DNA of 64,000 bases from Dillenia suffruticosa (taxonomy: Eukaryota; Streptophyta; Magnoliopsida; Dilleniales; Dilleniaceae), in assembly GCA_033439265.1 (NCBI GenBank), contig JAVTVX010000035.1:19246001-19310000 (forward strand). The letters are read 5' to 3'. The position numbers and the translations under genes were made by a program. Below the pieces are notes generated by a model. The model ran no database searches. It saw nothing but the letters and a program-made list of their open reading frames with translations, and was not told where the DNA came from. Shown here one piece after another: positions 46,601 through 58,600 of this stretch (positions are counted from its first letter, which is position 1; each line of letters opens with the position of its first letter).

Positions 46601-49600
46601 ACACCTGAAGCAAAATTTATAGCTGCAACAGCCGCTGTTAATCATGCCTTGTGGCTAAGAAAAGCTCTGATTGATTTACACTTGGAGCAAAAGATGAGTA
46701 CAGAGGTGATGGTAGACAACCAGGCAGGCATATCCACCTCCAACAATCCAGTTTTTCATGGAAAAACTAAACATTTCAATAAAACTGTTTTTTATCGGAG
46801 ATGTTCAAAAGGATGGTGCAGTATGTTTAAAGTATTGCAAGACTGAAAATCAACTTGCACACATCTTCACCAAAGCGCTTCCAAGAAGTAGGTTTGAGTT
46901 TTTAAGGGAGAAGCTTGGAATTTGCACCTACTGATGCAAGGTGTTGATTCTATGCATCAACAGCTGTTCCCAAAAATCTGCAACATCCTATGCATCAGCA
47001 GCTGTTCCTAAAAATCTGCAGATTTATTTTGATAAAATCTTTTATGATTTTTAATTATTTACCAGCTGTTACTGTTAGTACCTAAAGTTTAGGAAGTTTG
47101 GTACTATTATTTCTCTTCTTTTTTTTTTCAGTTGCAAATTTTTCTATTTAAGCATGTCATCAATCAATGAGAAGTATCTCTCTTCTTCCAATTTTCTTAC
47201 ATTCTTGTATGATTTTTTGTCAACAAAGTTCAAAATACCTTCAAGCTAGAAATTCATTTTCGTAATGATAGCGCTCTTGAAAGGCCAAACTACTCTTGTG
47301 CCTATTCAAACCACTTAGTGACGTCCTAAATCCCAACATCTATACAACAACAACAACAACAAACTGAGCCTTAATCCCAATATTTTGGGTCAGTCTTTTG
47401 AGAGACAAATTTGAAAAAGATAGAGAGAAGAAAAATGAAATAGATAAAATTAAATCCCAACATCTATGATGCACACAATTTTTAATTGCAAAAAACTGTA
47501 TGAGAACAAAGCTTAGGTTGGCATTTAAAGCAAATTTATAACAAGATGATTACTCAATGTAGAAATTAACAGATACAACTGCACTGTGTGTAGTGTTTTA
47601 CATTGACTAAATCACCAAAATAAAGTAGACTTTTTTCAATTGCATTTGTGTGGAAGCACAGATTAGGGCACTAGTGGTTCATCCGCTTTCCGAAAAATAG
47701 AATGATTTGGTTACATTACAAGTTGATATTTCCATACACTTAATTAGCAAAGTAGGATTGCAGTATCAAATATAATAGAACCTACAGAGAACTCCAGCAG
47801 ATGTTTTGTAGCAAATGGAGTGAGCAGTACAATATTTATTTATCTTTTTTTTTTTTTCCTGAATTGCAACCCTGGTGAATAGAACAAAGCAGGGGAACAA
47901 GAGCCTCATATAAGGATAAATTTCAAGAGCCTCATGGCAACCATCAAACAGTATAAATTTCAAGAGTTCAACACTTCGCTATCTTGTCTCATATAAGGAT
48001 AAATTAAATTCCATTAAGATGGGAATTCATTGTTTGAAAGTAGATGCCTCACCCAACTTACCAAGAGAAATGCCAATTAATAACATATGCCCATAATGTC
48101 TTGATTGGAAGTGGAGCCATTGCTAAAACAGAAAATACAAGATTAAGGATGGAAAAACTAGTCCTTACTTGAGAAACCATAAGACAAAGGAAGAAATTCC
48201 GCATTTGTCGTTTCCTCAGTTTCTTGACTGAAGTACTTGCAAACTCTCCCTCCTGAGTGATCAGGCATTGATCAAAATATAGTATTTTTCAATTTCATGC
48301 ACAAACATTTAAAGAAATAAATCAATAGGTGCCCAGGTCTGGAATAAGACAACATGACAGTAAATTGATCATTAATGTAGAAAAAGAAAAAAGCTAGAAC
48401 TTTTTTTTTTCCCTTCTTTTTATCTAGCACATATAGACCTCCTCTGGATCGTGGAAATTGGAATGAAGGAATTGGACTATATCATTCGTATTCCCATATT
48501 TGTGGTTGCATGTAAGTTATGGTAATGGCTTATTGAGGAAAACACAAAAAGGCAGTTAAAGGTTTCATGTAGTCTGTCACCGTTTATGAGAATAGGGTGG
48601 AATGGGTTTGTGGGAATCAAGTAAAGAAGCATGGATGATGGAACAAAATATTGTTGTTCATAACCACAGATAAATGTCAAATAAAAGAAAATGTTGCCCT
48701 AAATCTTCACAATCCGTCTAAAATCCAGGAAGCTAAATGCTTCCCCTATCTCTGCAATCCAATCTATGCCGTTTCTCTCTTATTTCTGTCTGAATTCTCT
48801 GGTCCATCTCCCGATAATTGCAGAAAGGAAGTCAAAAAATTTTCCTCCACACAGAAATCAACTATGGACCGCGACACTAACAGATTGCTGCAACTGAAGA
48901 TAATGCTGCCCTTTCTGCAATCCAGTCAATGCAGTTTCTCTCGTCTAGTACATGCCCCGATAATTGCAAGGAGTGTAATAATCTCCCTCCACACAGAAAT
49001 CAATTATGGATGGGGCTCTAGAAGATTGCTGGGACTGATGGTCACAGTTTCTCATTCATAGTGCTTCCTCATTGGATGATGTTGGCAAGTGTCACACCTT
49101 TAGGCGCACAGGGGCACGCACGAGCTGCTGGAGCATAACCAACGTGCAGGATGGATGGGGCTCTAGAAGATTGCTGGGACCAATGGTCACAGTTTCTCAT
49201 GCAAAGTGCTTCCTCACTGGATGATGTTAGCAAGTGTCACACCCTTAGGCGCAAGGGTCGCCTGGTGCTCATGGGTGCGCACGAGCCGCTGGAGCACAAC
49301 CAGCGTGCAGAAGGCCTTGGTGCAGGAGCACTAGGCATGAGAGGGAGATAGCTGTTGGAATTCAAATGAGGCAGTTTTGCAACTAGTTGTTGGAATTTAA
49401 ATGAGACAGTTTGAATTCAAATGCAACTAGCCATTGGAGATTGGTTAAGAAATAACCAACTCATGTGTCTAGACATCAGTGAAAGGATGCAATGAATTCT
49501 GAAGAGCAAGGATGAAGAGTTGAAAGCAACCAGGGCATGAGATACACCGGTGGGCAGTTAGGAGTTAGTTATGGGTAGTTGTGCATTGTTCGAAAGGACA

Positions 49601-52600
49601 TCAATGCAAAGACTATGTAATATGTTCTGTAATAGCATAGGTTATAACATGCATGGACCTCTTTGGCAGTTAGGGGTGTTAATCGCCTGAAAACACCATT
49701 AATTAGGCATGCATGTATGCATAGAAAGGTAGTGAGATTGGTGAAGGAAAATTCAGAGGAATATTGTGATGCTTCCAATCATTTCCTTGTAAATCTTTGT
49801 GGGAAAGTTGATAAAACAAGGTTAGGACGTTTTCCTGTAAAAGAAAGAGCATTTACGTGTAAACTGCATTTGTTATTCACACATCTAATCAAATAAAACA
49901 GAGGCCAGAGTGCTGAGATCAACAAGAGCATTGGTCTGCATCATCAGGAGGAAAAAATTTGTGTTAGAAAAAACTCCATGACAGCAAGGATGGACAGTTC
50001 AAATGATATTGTCACAGATCTGAGGAGCTTTGTGCTCCTTTTTCCCTTTACACCTCTTTAAATGGTTTTGAAAATGTATAATGTTCAATATTTTAACATA
50101 CCCAAAGCAAGCTTGTAGTCTGCTGGGGGATTTTGAAGTTGAACACAGAAGCTTGTGAGGAGAAGGTAAACTATGAATGGACACCACAAATGGTGATCAA
50201 CCATTTTTTTGTTTATTCTTTCTTCTTTTAATTTTATTTGAAAATTGGAACCATATTGAGAGAAATGGGGAAAGAAATTTTTATGTGACAAAATCAGAGG
50301 CAAAGGACTTTTTAATCTTTTTTTTTTCATCTTATCAGAATTGGTCCAATTGGCTTTTTTCCCCCCTTTTGGTGGGGGGGGGGAGTAGGTATTGGCACTT
50401 TTTTTAATTTATTTTTTTACCTTAGTGAAGGGACAAAAGAAGGAAAGTAATTGTATCTTAAATTATGCACTCTCAAAAATTCATTTAGAAATTATATTTT
50501 GGATCTATTTTCCATTCCTAAATTACTCCAAACATATAGAATGCAGTCATTGCAGAAATATATAAATATATACATTTTATTCCTTATTACTTTTTTTTTT
50601 TTTTTTTTAATTTTCATTTGCATCTATAAATTGATCCAATCAAAATGGATGTCTCACATGTCATCATAACCACAATTCCAACACAATTTGTGCTCGTGAA
50701 ATCACAAGGCCATACAACCTATGCCAACTTATAACCTGCTAGTGGCCTTATGTAGAGATGCATAGCATCAAACTGACCCAAGCGCCAAAAAGACAATATT
50801 AGTGGAACAAGTTTGAACATTCACCTGCCCACAGTTCCAGCTGTTATTATGATTCTCCCCATCATTGTTGTCCTCCCCATTTGCCAAATTATGTTTGTCA
50901 TTATAAGTTACCAGATCAGCCAATGTAAAGCCATCATGTGCACAAACAAAGTTGATACTATTCCAAGGTTTCCTTGCTCCTTCCTGATATACAAATGATG
51001 TTAGCTTGCCACTCTGACAAGAATAAATTTAAAGCAACGTAAAATTTAGATCCTTGACAGTGTGCAGACAGATGAGCTTATGGCAGATAGCACAGATCAA
51101 TAAACATTGTTTAACACCATGAAGAAACTGTTGAAAATATGATTCATGATAATTAAACCATAGCAGCCAACATGACCAATGAGATTGATATAATATATAT
51201 TGTTAATTAGAGGAGAAAGGAAAACCTGATACAAGTTAGGGCTTCCACAAAGACACTCAGCAAAAGCCCCAGAGAATCCATCTGTTCCCTTAATAAACTG
51301 CCGCACTATATCTCGGTACTGAAATGGAAAAGACATACGGATCATGTGCTATACTCAGAACTGTGTAACACAAACTTGTTACTCGGCCAATAAGCACCTA
51401 TCTTAAATAATCATGCTGGAATGACTCCTTTTATACTTGTTGAACCACAACAAAACTCAATTCAATCTTGTGTTATAAACTAACAAGGTTCAGTTCAGCC
51501 ACATAAATCCAGCTGTTTATATAAGGCATTATTTTCGATTTTTTATATTTAACATACAGTTATGCTTTTAAATTATAAGGCAGCATGTATTATTTTAGAT
51601 GCATCACATCAAAATCTAAATAATTCCCATTTTCGGCATCAAATTCGGATTTGTACAAAAGAAACCTCACACATGCAACATAAAATTCCAAGAGATGGCC
51701 TTCAGTCATGCTGATACACTCTTTCAACATGAAAAGGTGAAAAGGAGGCTGCAAATTTTTGTTTTGTCATTCCATTAACAGCCCTCCGGCCTTTCACAGA
51801 AGCAGTATCACAAATGTGTTAAAACAGCATGCAGTATTAGTAGTACCTTGCCATTCCATTCCGACCAAAGGCCCCAATGAGGGAATGCACCAACTTGGTA
51901 AAGACCACCTGCATCCCATGCTTCAGCAATAAGCTAGGAATAACAGGGAGAATGATGGTAGGGTCAGTCATACTATTAGAACAAGTTGAAATAGGTGGCA
52001 ATTATGAGTCTTGTAAAAATAAGCATTATAAAGTTTCAAGAGATTCACATGGAAAAAAGACAAAAACAAGTACAAAGGGGATGAAAACATATGATCAAAC
52101 TAATATCATTATAATAATCAGAACTAAGTAAAGCCTATAAAGAAGTATGCAACAATTTTAAAGGCTTCAAATGTACTTCAGGAGAAAACTGATAGCATAA
52201 AAGGATTGCTGCTGAAGCCCTACACGACGTGCACTACTTCTTTCAAGAATTATTACCTGGATGCTCTGGTAATTATAGCATGTCATTTCCAGCAGTCTGC
52301 TATAAATTTTTCAACTTACTCAGTCTAGCATTTGTAGCATCTTATTGTCTATGAACAAAGAAAGATGATGGCATCATACTTTTGCAGCCATAACATGTGT
52401 TGGCCCAATTCTATATACATGCACCAGTTTCTTCCACCATCTATCCCATGTGAGACTGACTTGGAGATGGAAGTCGAACAAACAGCCCCTCATTTGTGAG
52501 TCCATTACATCCGCCATCGCCCCTTCAACTCAAATCTTGAGATTACCCCAAGCCATTGAGCCAACAACTCAAACCATCAGAAGTGCAAAACTATAAAAGT

Positions 52601-55600
52601 CCTACTCACCCCTGTGATAGGCAAACCATGGGAGTGCACAATGCCCCATTTTTCGACTGCCACTTGTCATGCCCACCCAAAACAATCAGCTTTGATATCA
52701 CTTGTTGAGAATTTGCATTGGTGGAATATTTTGGGGTGTTAATGTGTGAATGCACATAACAAAGTTGTGCACTAATTCTTCATCCAAAAACTTAAGTCGT
52801 CGTGCCAATTTAATATAAATGCACCACTTTCATCCCCCACCTAGCTGGCGTGGGATACTGACTCAGGCATCAAAATCTAACAATTACTTGGGTATCTGCA
52901 TGTTTGCAGAGATATCTACATAGGTAAGTCTTAATAACAATAAAACCAATTTTTTTATGGCAATGTGTCACTGCCATGTAGTCTCCATGTCCTGCATCCA
53001 GTACTTCGCCTCTAGGATAAGTATATCCACCCTTTTCATCCTTGGGGTGTTCTTGAATCCCAAAAAGATTTAATTAGGATCTGCAAATTACAATTCAAGG
53101 CCATTTCATGACCGTACTGTCCTAGTTAGAAGGTAAAATCTCAATTTTTGTCCCTTCTGTTGCTTCAAAAGGGATTGGATTTCATGTTATAGCAAGCTCT
53201 GGTGCAGATCCAAAGGGCAAGCATTTCCCTGTTCATGACACTAATCTCCATTTCATTATGCTCGTTAGACATAAAGCACTACACCTGAGAAGTGGGGATA
53301 TGCATATGGTATCTTATTTGACATGATATAGATATAAGGACCAGCTAATTTCCAAAAAGCTATGACAATAGGATACAGGAATAATATCTTTTATTTTTAA
53401 ACGAGTGTCAAATTTTTCGGAAGGAATTTTAGATGAACATTGTTTATTGTGTGTAAAGGTATCAGATCTCCAGAAAAGTAAATCTTTTTTTTTTTTTAAT
53501 TTGTTAATGCAGTTGTTTTCTGGCATGAGTTATTGAAAGCAATGAGATCTTTCAAGGATTGAATACCATATAGACTTGTCCAAAATTTGGAGAATTTAAT
53601 TTCAAAGAGATCAATTTTGGTAGAAATCAATGGTCAGATGATCAATTTTGAGGCCAAACATTGTCAGAGCTCATGGGCTTTTGTGAGAAACAGAAGAAAA
53701 TTTAAGGGAAGAAATGAAGATGGGAGCTGAAGTTGGTGGGAAAGATAAGGGTCATGGTTGATCATTAACAACAGAATAGGAGAGAAAGAATAAAAGAAGA
53801 AGAAGAGTCTTCCAACTTGAGAGATAAGAGGCATTTCATGTTTCTCTCTCCCTCAATTGAAAACTTTTTGGATTAGGGTAAGAGTTTACATGACTTGAGC
53901 TTATCCCTCTCTTTTTACTTTTAATTTCACATAAAGGCTTCCCTTTTTCTTTTTAATTTTCTTCGTTCCCTTCTCTATTATTCTCTCTTTTTTCTCAAGT
54001 ATTATGCAACTTCCTAATTTTTAATGGGCTATTTGCTATTAAATTGTATACCTTATATTTACTTTCCATAACAAAAAAAGAAAGCATGCCCCGAAATTAA
54101 CTACTTGGCAAAAAAAATTGATATTCAAACTCCTCTCTGTGATCTGAAACATTCACAGGAAAAGTAGAAAAAGAAAAGAAAACTTCTAAGCCATTATTGA
54201 AGTTGCTTAGGAGTGAAGGGACATACACGTGCATATGAATGATGAGAATCTGTACTTAAATGAACTGCAGAAAACCAACTAAGCTGACCCTTTCAAATCA
54301 TGCACCATGAAAGGTATCATACAATAAATGCATACCGGAGGTATGTAACATGACAAACAGTGACCTAGGTAACATTGGCACGGAACATTCGTTTAAAAAG
54401 AGATTCAGAAAGGTTGGGCCATTCTTGCAAGGGAGTGCTTCAAGGTTTGAACAGTTTGCAAGTCTCCTTTTGACATGACAAATGATACGTGCGACCCTTG
54501 TCCTGAGTTGTTCGAGATAGCTTCTGATAAAGATGCAGTAGTGAGTGATGTCCTCCCACTTTTATTTATAGTATTGTCCTTTATTTATGGACAGGAGTAA
54601 TCCCATATTATATTCTAGTGGAGAACTCACTTGTACCTTTTCTCTAGAATCAATTTCTAAAATGACAACCCTATTTAATAGGGAAAAAACAAAAAATATT
54701 GTTCAGATTGACAACCAATTGGGTGCATAGGCATGTATACCCAATGACTTGGATAACACCTAAGAAAAAAGGAGAAACTTTAAAATCTGTTCACAAAAAG
54801 GGTTCAAGGGCTTTTAAACCCCTCAAGAATCGTCTCCTCCACACCAATGAAAATTGGCATGAGGGAGTGTCGAACACTCCTCTCTCTACAAATCCTCAAG
54901 CCTTCCACTCCTACAATTCACTTTGCACTGACTTTGATCTGGCTCAATTAATCAAGATGGTACCCCTTCTTGGTCAAAATCCTTTACCAAGCACCTGTCC
55001 AAGCAACGCAAATGACTTACTGGGGGGTTGATCTCCAAACGGCTGTCCAAAGAAAGGAGCTCCTGCCCTTGTTAAGTCTCTCATTTCAAATTGCTTTATT
55101 TATTATCTAATCTCAACCACTCCTGAACAAATTTCCATCAAAACTACCAAACTGCTATCTGCAACCCTCACCTCTTACAAGAATTCCAGGAAAAAAATGG
55201 CACAAAGGAAAAGCTTTGAGTATGTACCTTCACTCCACGAAGTATTGGATCATTGCTCATCATATCAATCAGTGGAGGACAGCTGAGAGGCGTACCCGTT
55301 GTCAACAAATCACCTTCAATTGTCTTCCCATAGACATTTACTGCATCCCAAAGGCTGAAGAGAACAAGAAACCATATGTCAGAATCAACACTGGTCAACC
55401 TTAAACTTTAAAAGAGAAAAATGTAATCAAACAGCTAGCAAATTACTAACCTGCTACCCCTCGAAAGAATAGAAGCAAGATCAAAGCGAAAGCCATCCAC
55501 ATGGAATTCTGTCACCCAGTATCTGTTCATAAAAACGTAATTCTGAAGACCTTTTAGTCAATGTACCATGAAGGACAAACGTAATTGATCAATCCTCAGA

Positions 55601-58600
55601 AGAAAACTTAAAATTATAAGGAATTACATTATACATGCTAAAGGATCACAGTTATAAATGATTAATGACCTTACAATGGAGGTGTATTACCATTGCAGAG
55701 ATAAAATATCAATAGATCTACTATGGATCGAAATTGAAAAAACAAACACGCAATACTTGGAAATAAAAAGATGAAATGCACCCTTTTCTATCACGGAAAA
55801 GCAAAAGAATCAGGTATGTACACTCCACAATCAATATGGATGTCTTAGTCAAATTTACAAATTTTGATCAGAATAACATATCCTGGCCTCAAGGAATCTG
55901 CCAATACTGTGATCGCACAGCCTCTTAATACATTTCTAAAGAAAAATAGTAAGGTTGAATAACATTATAATCCTTGAAATTATTCAACCTATACATAAAC
56001 TAGCAGGAGCAACTTTATCACAACCACATTGCTGGTTACAATGTCAGGATTTTGCAAAGAAATACCGCCTTTTTTTTTAAAGAATATAGAACATATAGTT
56101 CAACAGAATATATAAACAATTCACTCACTTCAGATTTACTTGCCTGATCAATTAACAGTAACTAAAAGCATGGCTTTCAGCATGCTTGCCACGAGAAGAC
56201 GAGAGCATCTAAATGGCAAAAAGAAAGCATGCCACACACTTATCTTGCAGTTTTCACCTCTAAGTCACAGAGTTGCATGGCCTCTTGTACACTTTACAAT
56301 TGAAAATCAAAATAACAAACTGATGCTTGAGAAAAGGTATGTTATGGCATCCTTAAGCAAGGAACACAGAAACACTTTGATGTTGACTTTTGTCCATGAT
56401 CAGTAGCTTATTTTAACATCCAAAGACCAGCTGAATATATTCTTCAGTTTACAATATCTTCTGCAATCTTAATCATTGAAGGAAATAATTGAATTCACCA
56501 CTTTTTTCCTTTTGATTAGGAAATTCATTCGTCTCAATCATATTACAAAATAACATTGACTACTGATATCATTATCTTGTGTGACAAAATTAGATGGTAT
56601 GACCCATATATGAGTCGGATGAAGATTGGGAGAGTATATGGATGATGGCATGAATACAACAACCATGTCCAAAAAAGGAAGGCGTTGAGTTTAGTTTTGG
56701 CCTCTAAGCTATCACCAGTATCTAATATGCCCTCTAAACTTCAATTTGGAAGAATGAACTCCCTTTAGCTCTTACATTTGGGTGAATCAAGCCCCTCAAT
56801 TCAGTACAAGCCTAACAGTGCTAATGTAGCTGTCAACATGGATGCTAACGTGGTCAGCACACCTCCCATCTCTCTATGCTCGGTCTCACCCTAGCTATGC
56901 TATCTTGATGCTTCATGATGTGATCATCAAGACTGCAAGAAATTTACAAGATTCAACTCAAGTTCCAGTTGGACCGGTTACAAAAGTTCAAGTTAAAAGA
57001 TTCAAAGAAGTACTGAATAACTTAATTCAGAGGGTTTTACAATAAGAAATTGAAGTCCAAATGAATGAAGAACCAAAAGGGGTCTTAATTATACTCATAC
57101 AAGCCCAGTTGGAAAAATAAAAGGCTCAAAACTATCCAAAACAAAGGGAGGACGAAAATAAAGAAAAAATAGCAGCAAAACTTGGTCAAAGTAGTTTGAT
57201 TTATTTAGTTTTCTAATTTTTATTTTTGTAACTTATGTTTTAGTTTCCTAATTCTTTATTATTTAGAAAGTTACTAAATTTTTAGTTGTCAATTAAGTCT
57301 TCACATTTAGGCTATAAATAGGGCATTATATATTGTGTAAAAACACACTTTGGAGAGAATTAATAAAATTGTGAGGATTCTTCACACAGGTCTTGTTCTT
57401 TTGAGAACTTTGAACTTATTCAAGATAGAAGTCTTGTTTAGTTCTTTGACTTATCAATCTAGGTTTTGAACCATCTAGGTTGTGGCGTCATTCATTCCAT
57501 CTTTAGACCAAGATTCTTGATCTAGTGAGAAACGGGTCTAAGGTCATATACCTTAGGTTCTTCCTCCTTTAGGGCAAGAGTTGAGGTCTTTAATTCCACC
57601 GGTTCAAATAATTCGTTGGGACGATTTTTGGGCTAAATTAACTTGTTCGTGGGTTCTAGGGTTTTTATACCCAACGGGTTCACATCACTTCATTTTGCCT
57701 AGTTGTACCCGGGTCAACTCGACTTGACATGAGTAAGAGTATGGCATCGCATGCTTTATTTTAGTACAAGTTTTGTCCAAATTAGGTGCAAATCTTAGAA
57801 GACATTTACCCACACCCAACAACAATGCACAAATGCATGCAACATAGCTCCTTAGTTAACAAAGGCACATCATCTAAATCTGTAATACTCTTGCATTTTG
57901 CGGCTCTATTTCTCATCTTCATCATAATTACTCAATTTCTCTCATTCAGCTTTCAAATTTTCAAACCCCAATTGGTAAAAAAAAAACCTAAATTTCCATT
58001 ATCAGCCCTAATTGGTATTATGTATGAATTTCTTTGTGGAAACCATAAAGACAACAACAATAGCAACTCCCTTTATGCAGATTATCAAATCCACGGAATT
58101 GAAAACAGTGGTTTGCCTGTTCAAATCCTCAAATTGGTTGTAATTCTTGAAGGGACTTCTTAACAAGTGGGTCGAAAACATACAGTAGTTCATACCCCAA
58201 TTTATGGCAAAAGTCTCCATGGATTGCCGATGAGCCACAACCAATTTCAATGATGGAGTTTATGAACCTAGATAACTATTTGAAATTTTCATTTTTAATT
58301 AGTGTAGAAGATCATTTCCAAATTGTCATTGGAAGTGAGAAAATTGAAGAAGAGCAAGATTCAGATTTGCTAAAGAAGAAAACAGATGTCACTACCATTT
58401 CAGTTTCTTGCAAAAGAAGCCCAGTACCCCACCTTTCGAGGGTGCTGCAACTATTAACGATGCATGCTCTTCTTCAGAGGATGGAGAAATTTCACATTCC
58501 GATGCATGATCCCTTCTGTAGATTTCATTGGAGGTTTATGATGGTTAGGATGAGGGTAGGAAAGAAAGAAAGTTGTGGTAAACAGCACCACTATTAGGCT

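Larger units (their letters stand above)
42762..47243 (+). mobile_element. Complete but defective Ty1/copia LTR retrotransposon
   Basis: A 4,482-bp element with two LTRs beginning TGTTGATTC and ending CCTTCA, flanked by the 5-bp target duplication AGCTA (42757-42761 and 47244-47248). The order gag, protease, integrase, RT, RNase H identifies Ty1/copia. Several stops, frameshifts and a deletion in RT make it non-autonomous. It is antisense to ISA3. Confidence 0.95.
41874..48168 (-). other. ISA3 intron containing a copia element (6.3 kb)
   Basis: Lies between the exon ending VSQ (48169) and the exon starting [10 protein letters not shown] (41873). It contains the 4.5-kb copia element and a 107-bp retroelement (47344-47450). 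The remainder is ordinary A+T-rich intron. Confidence 0.8.
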
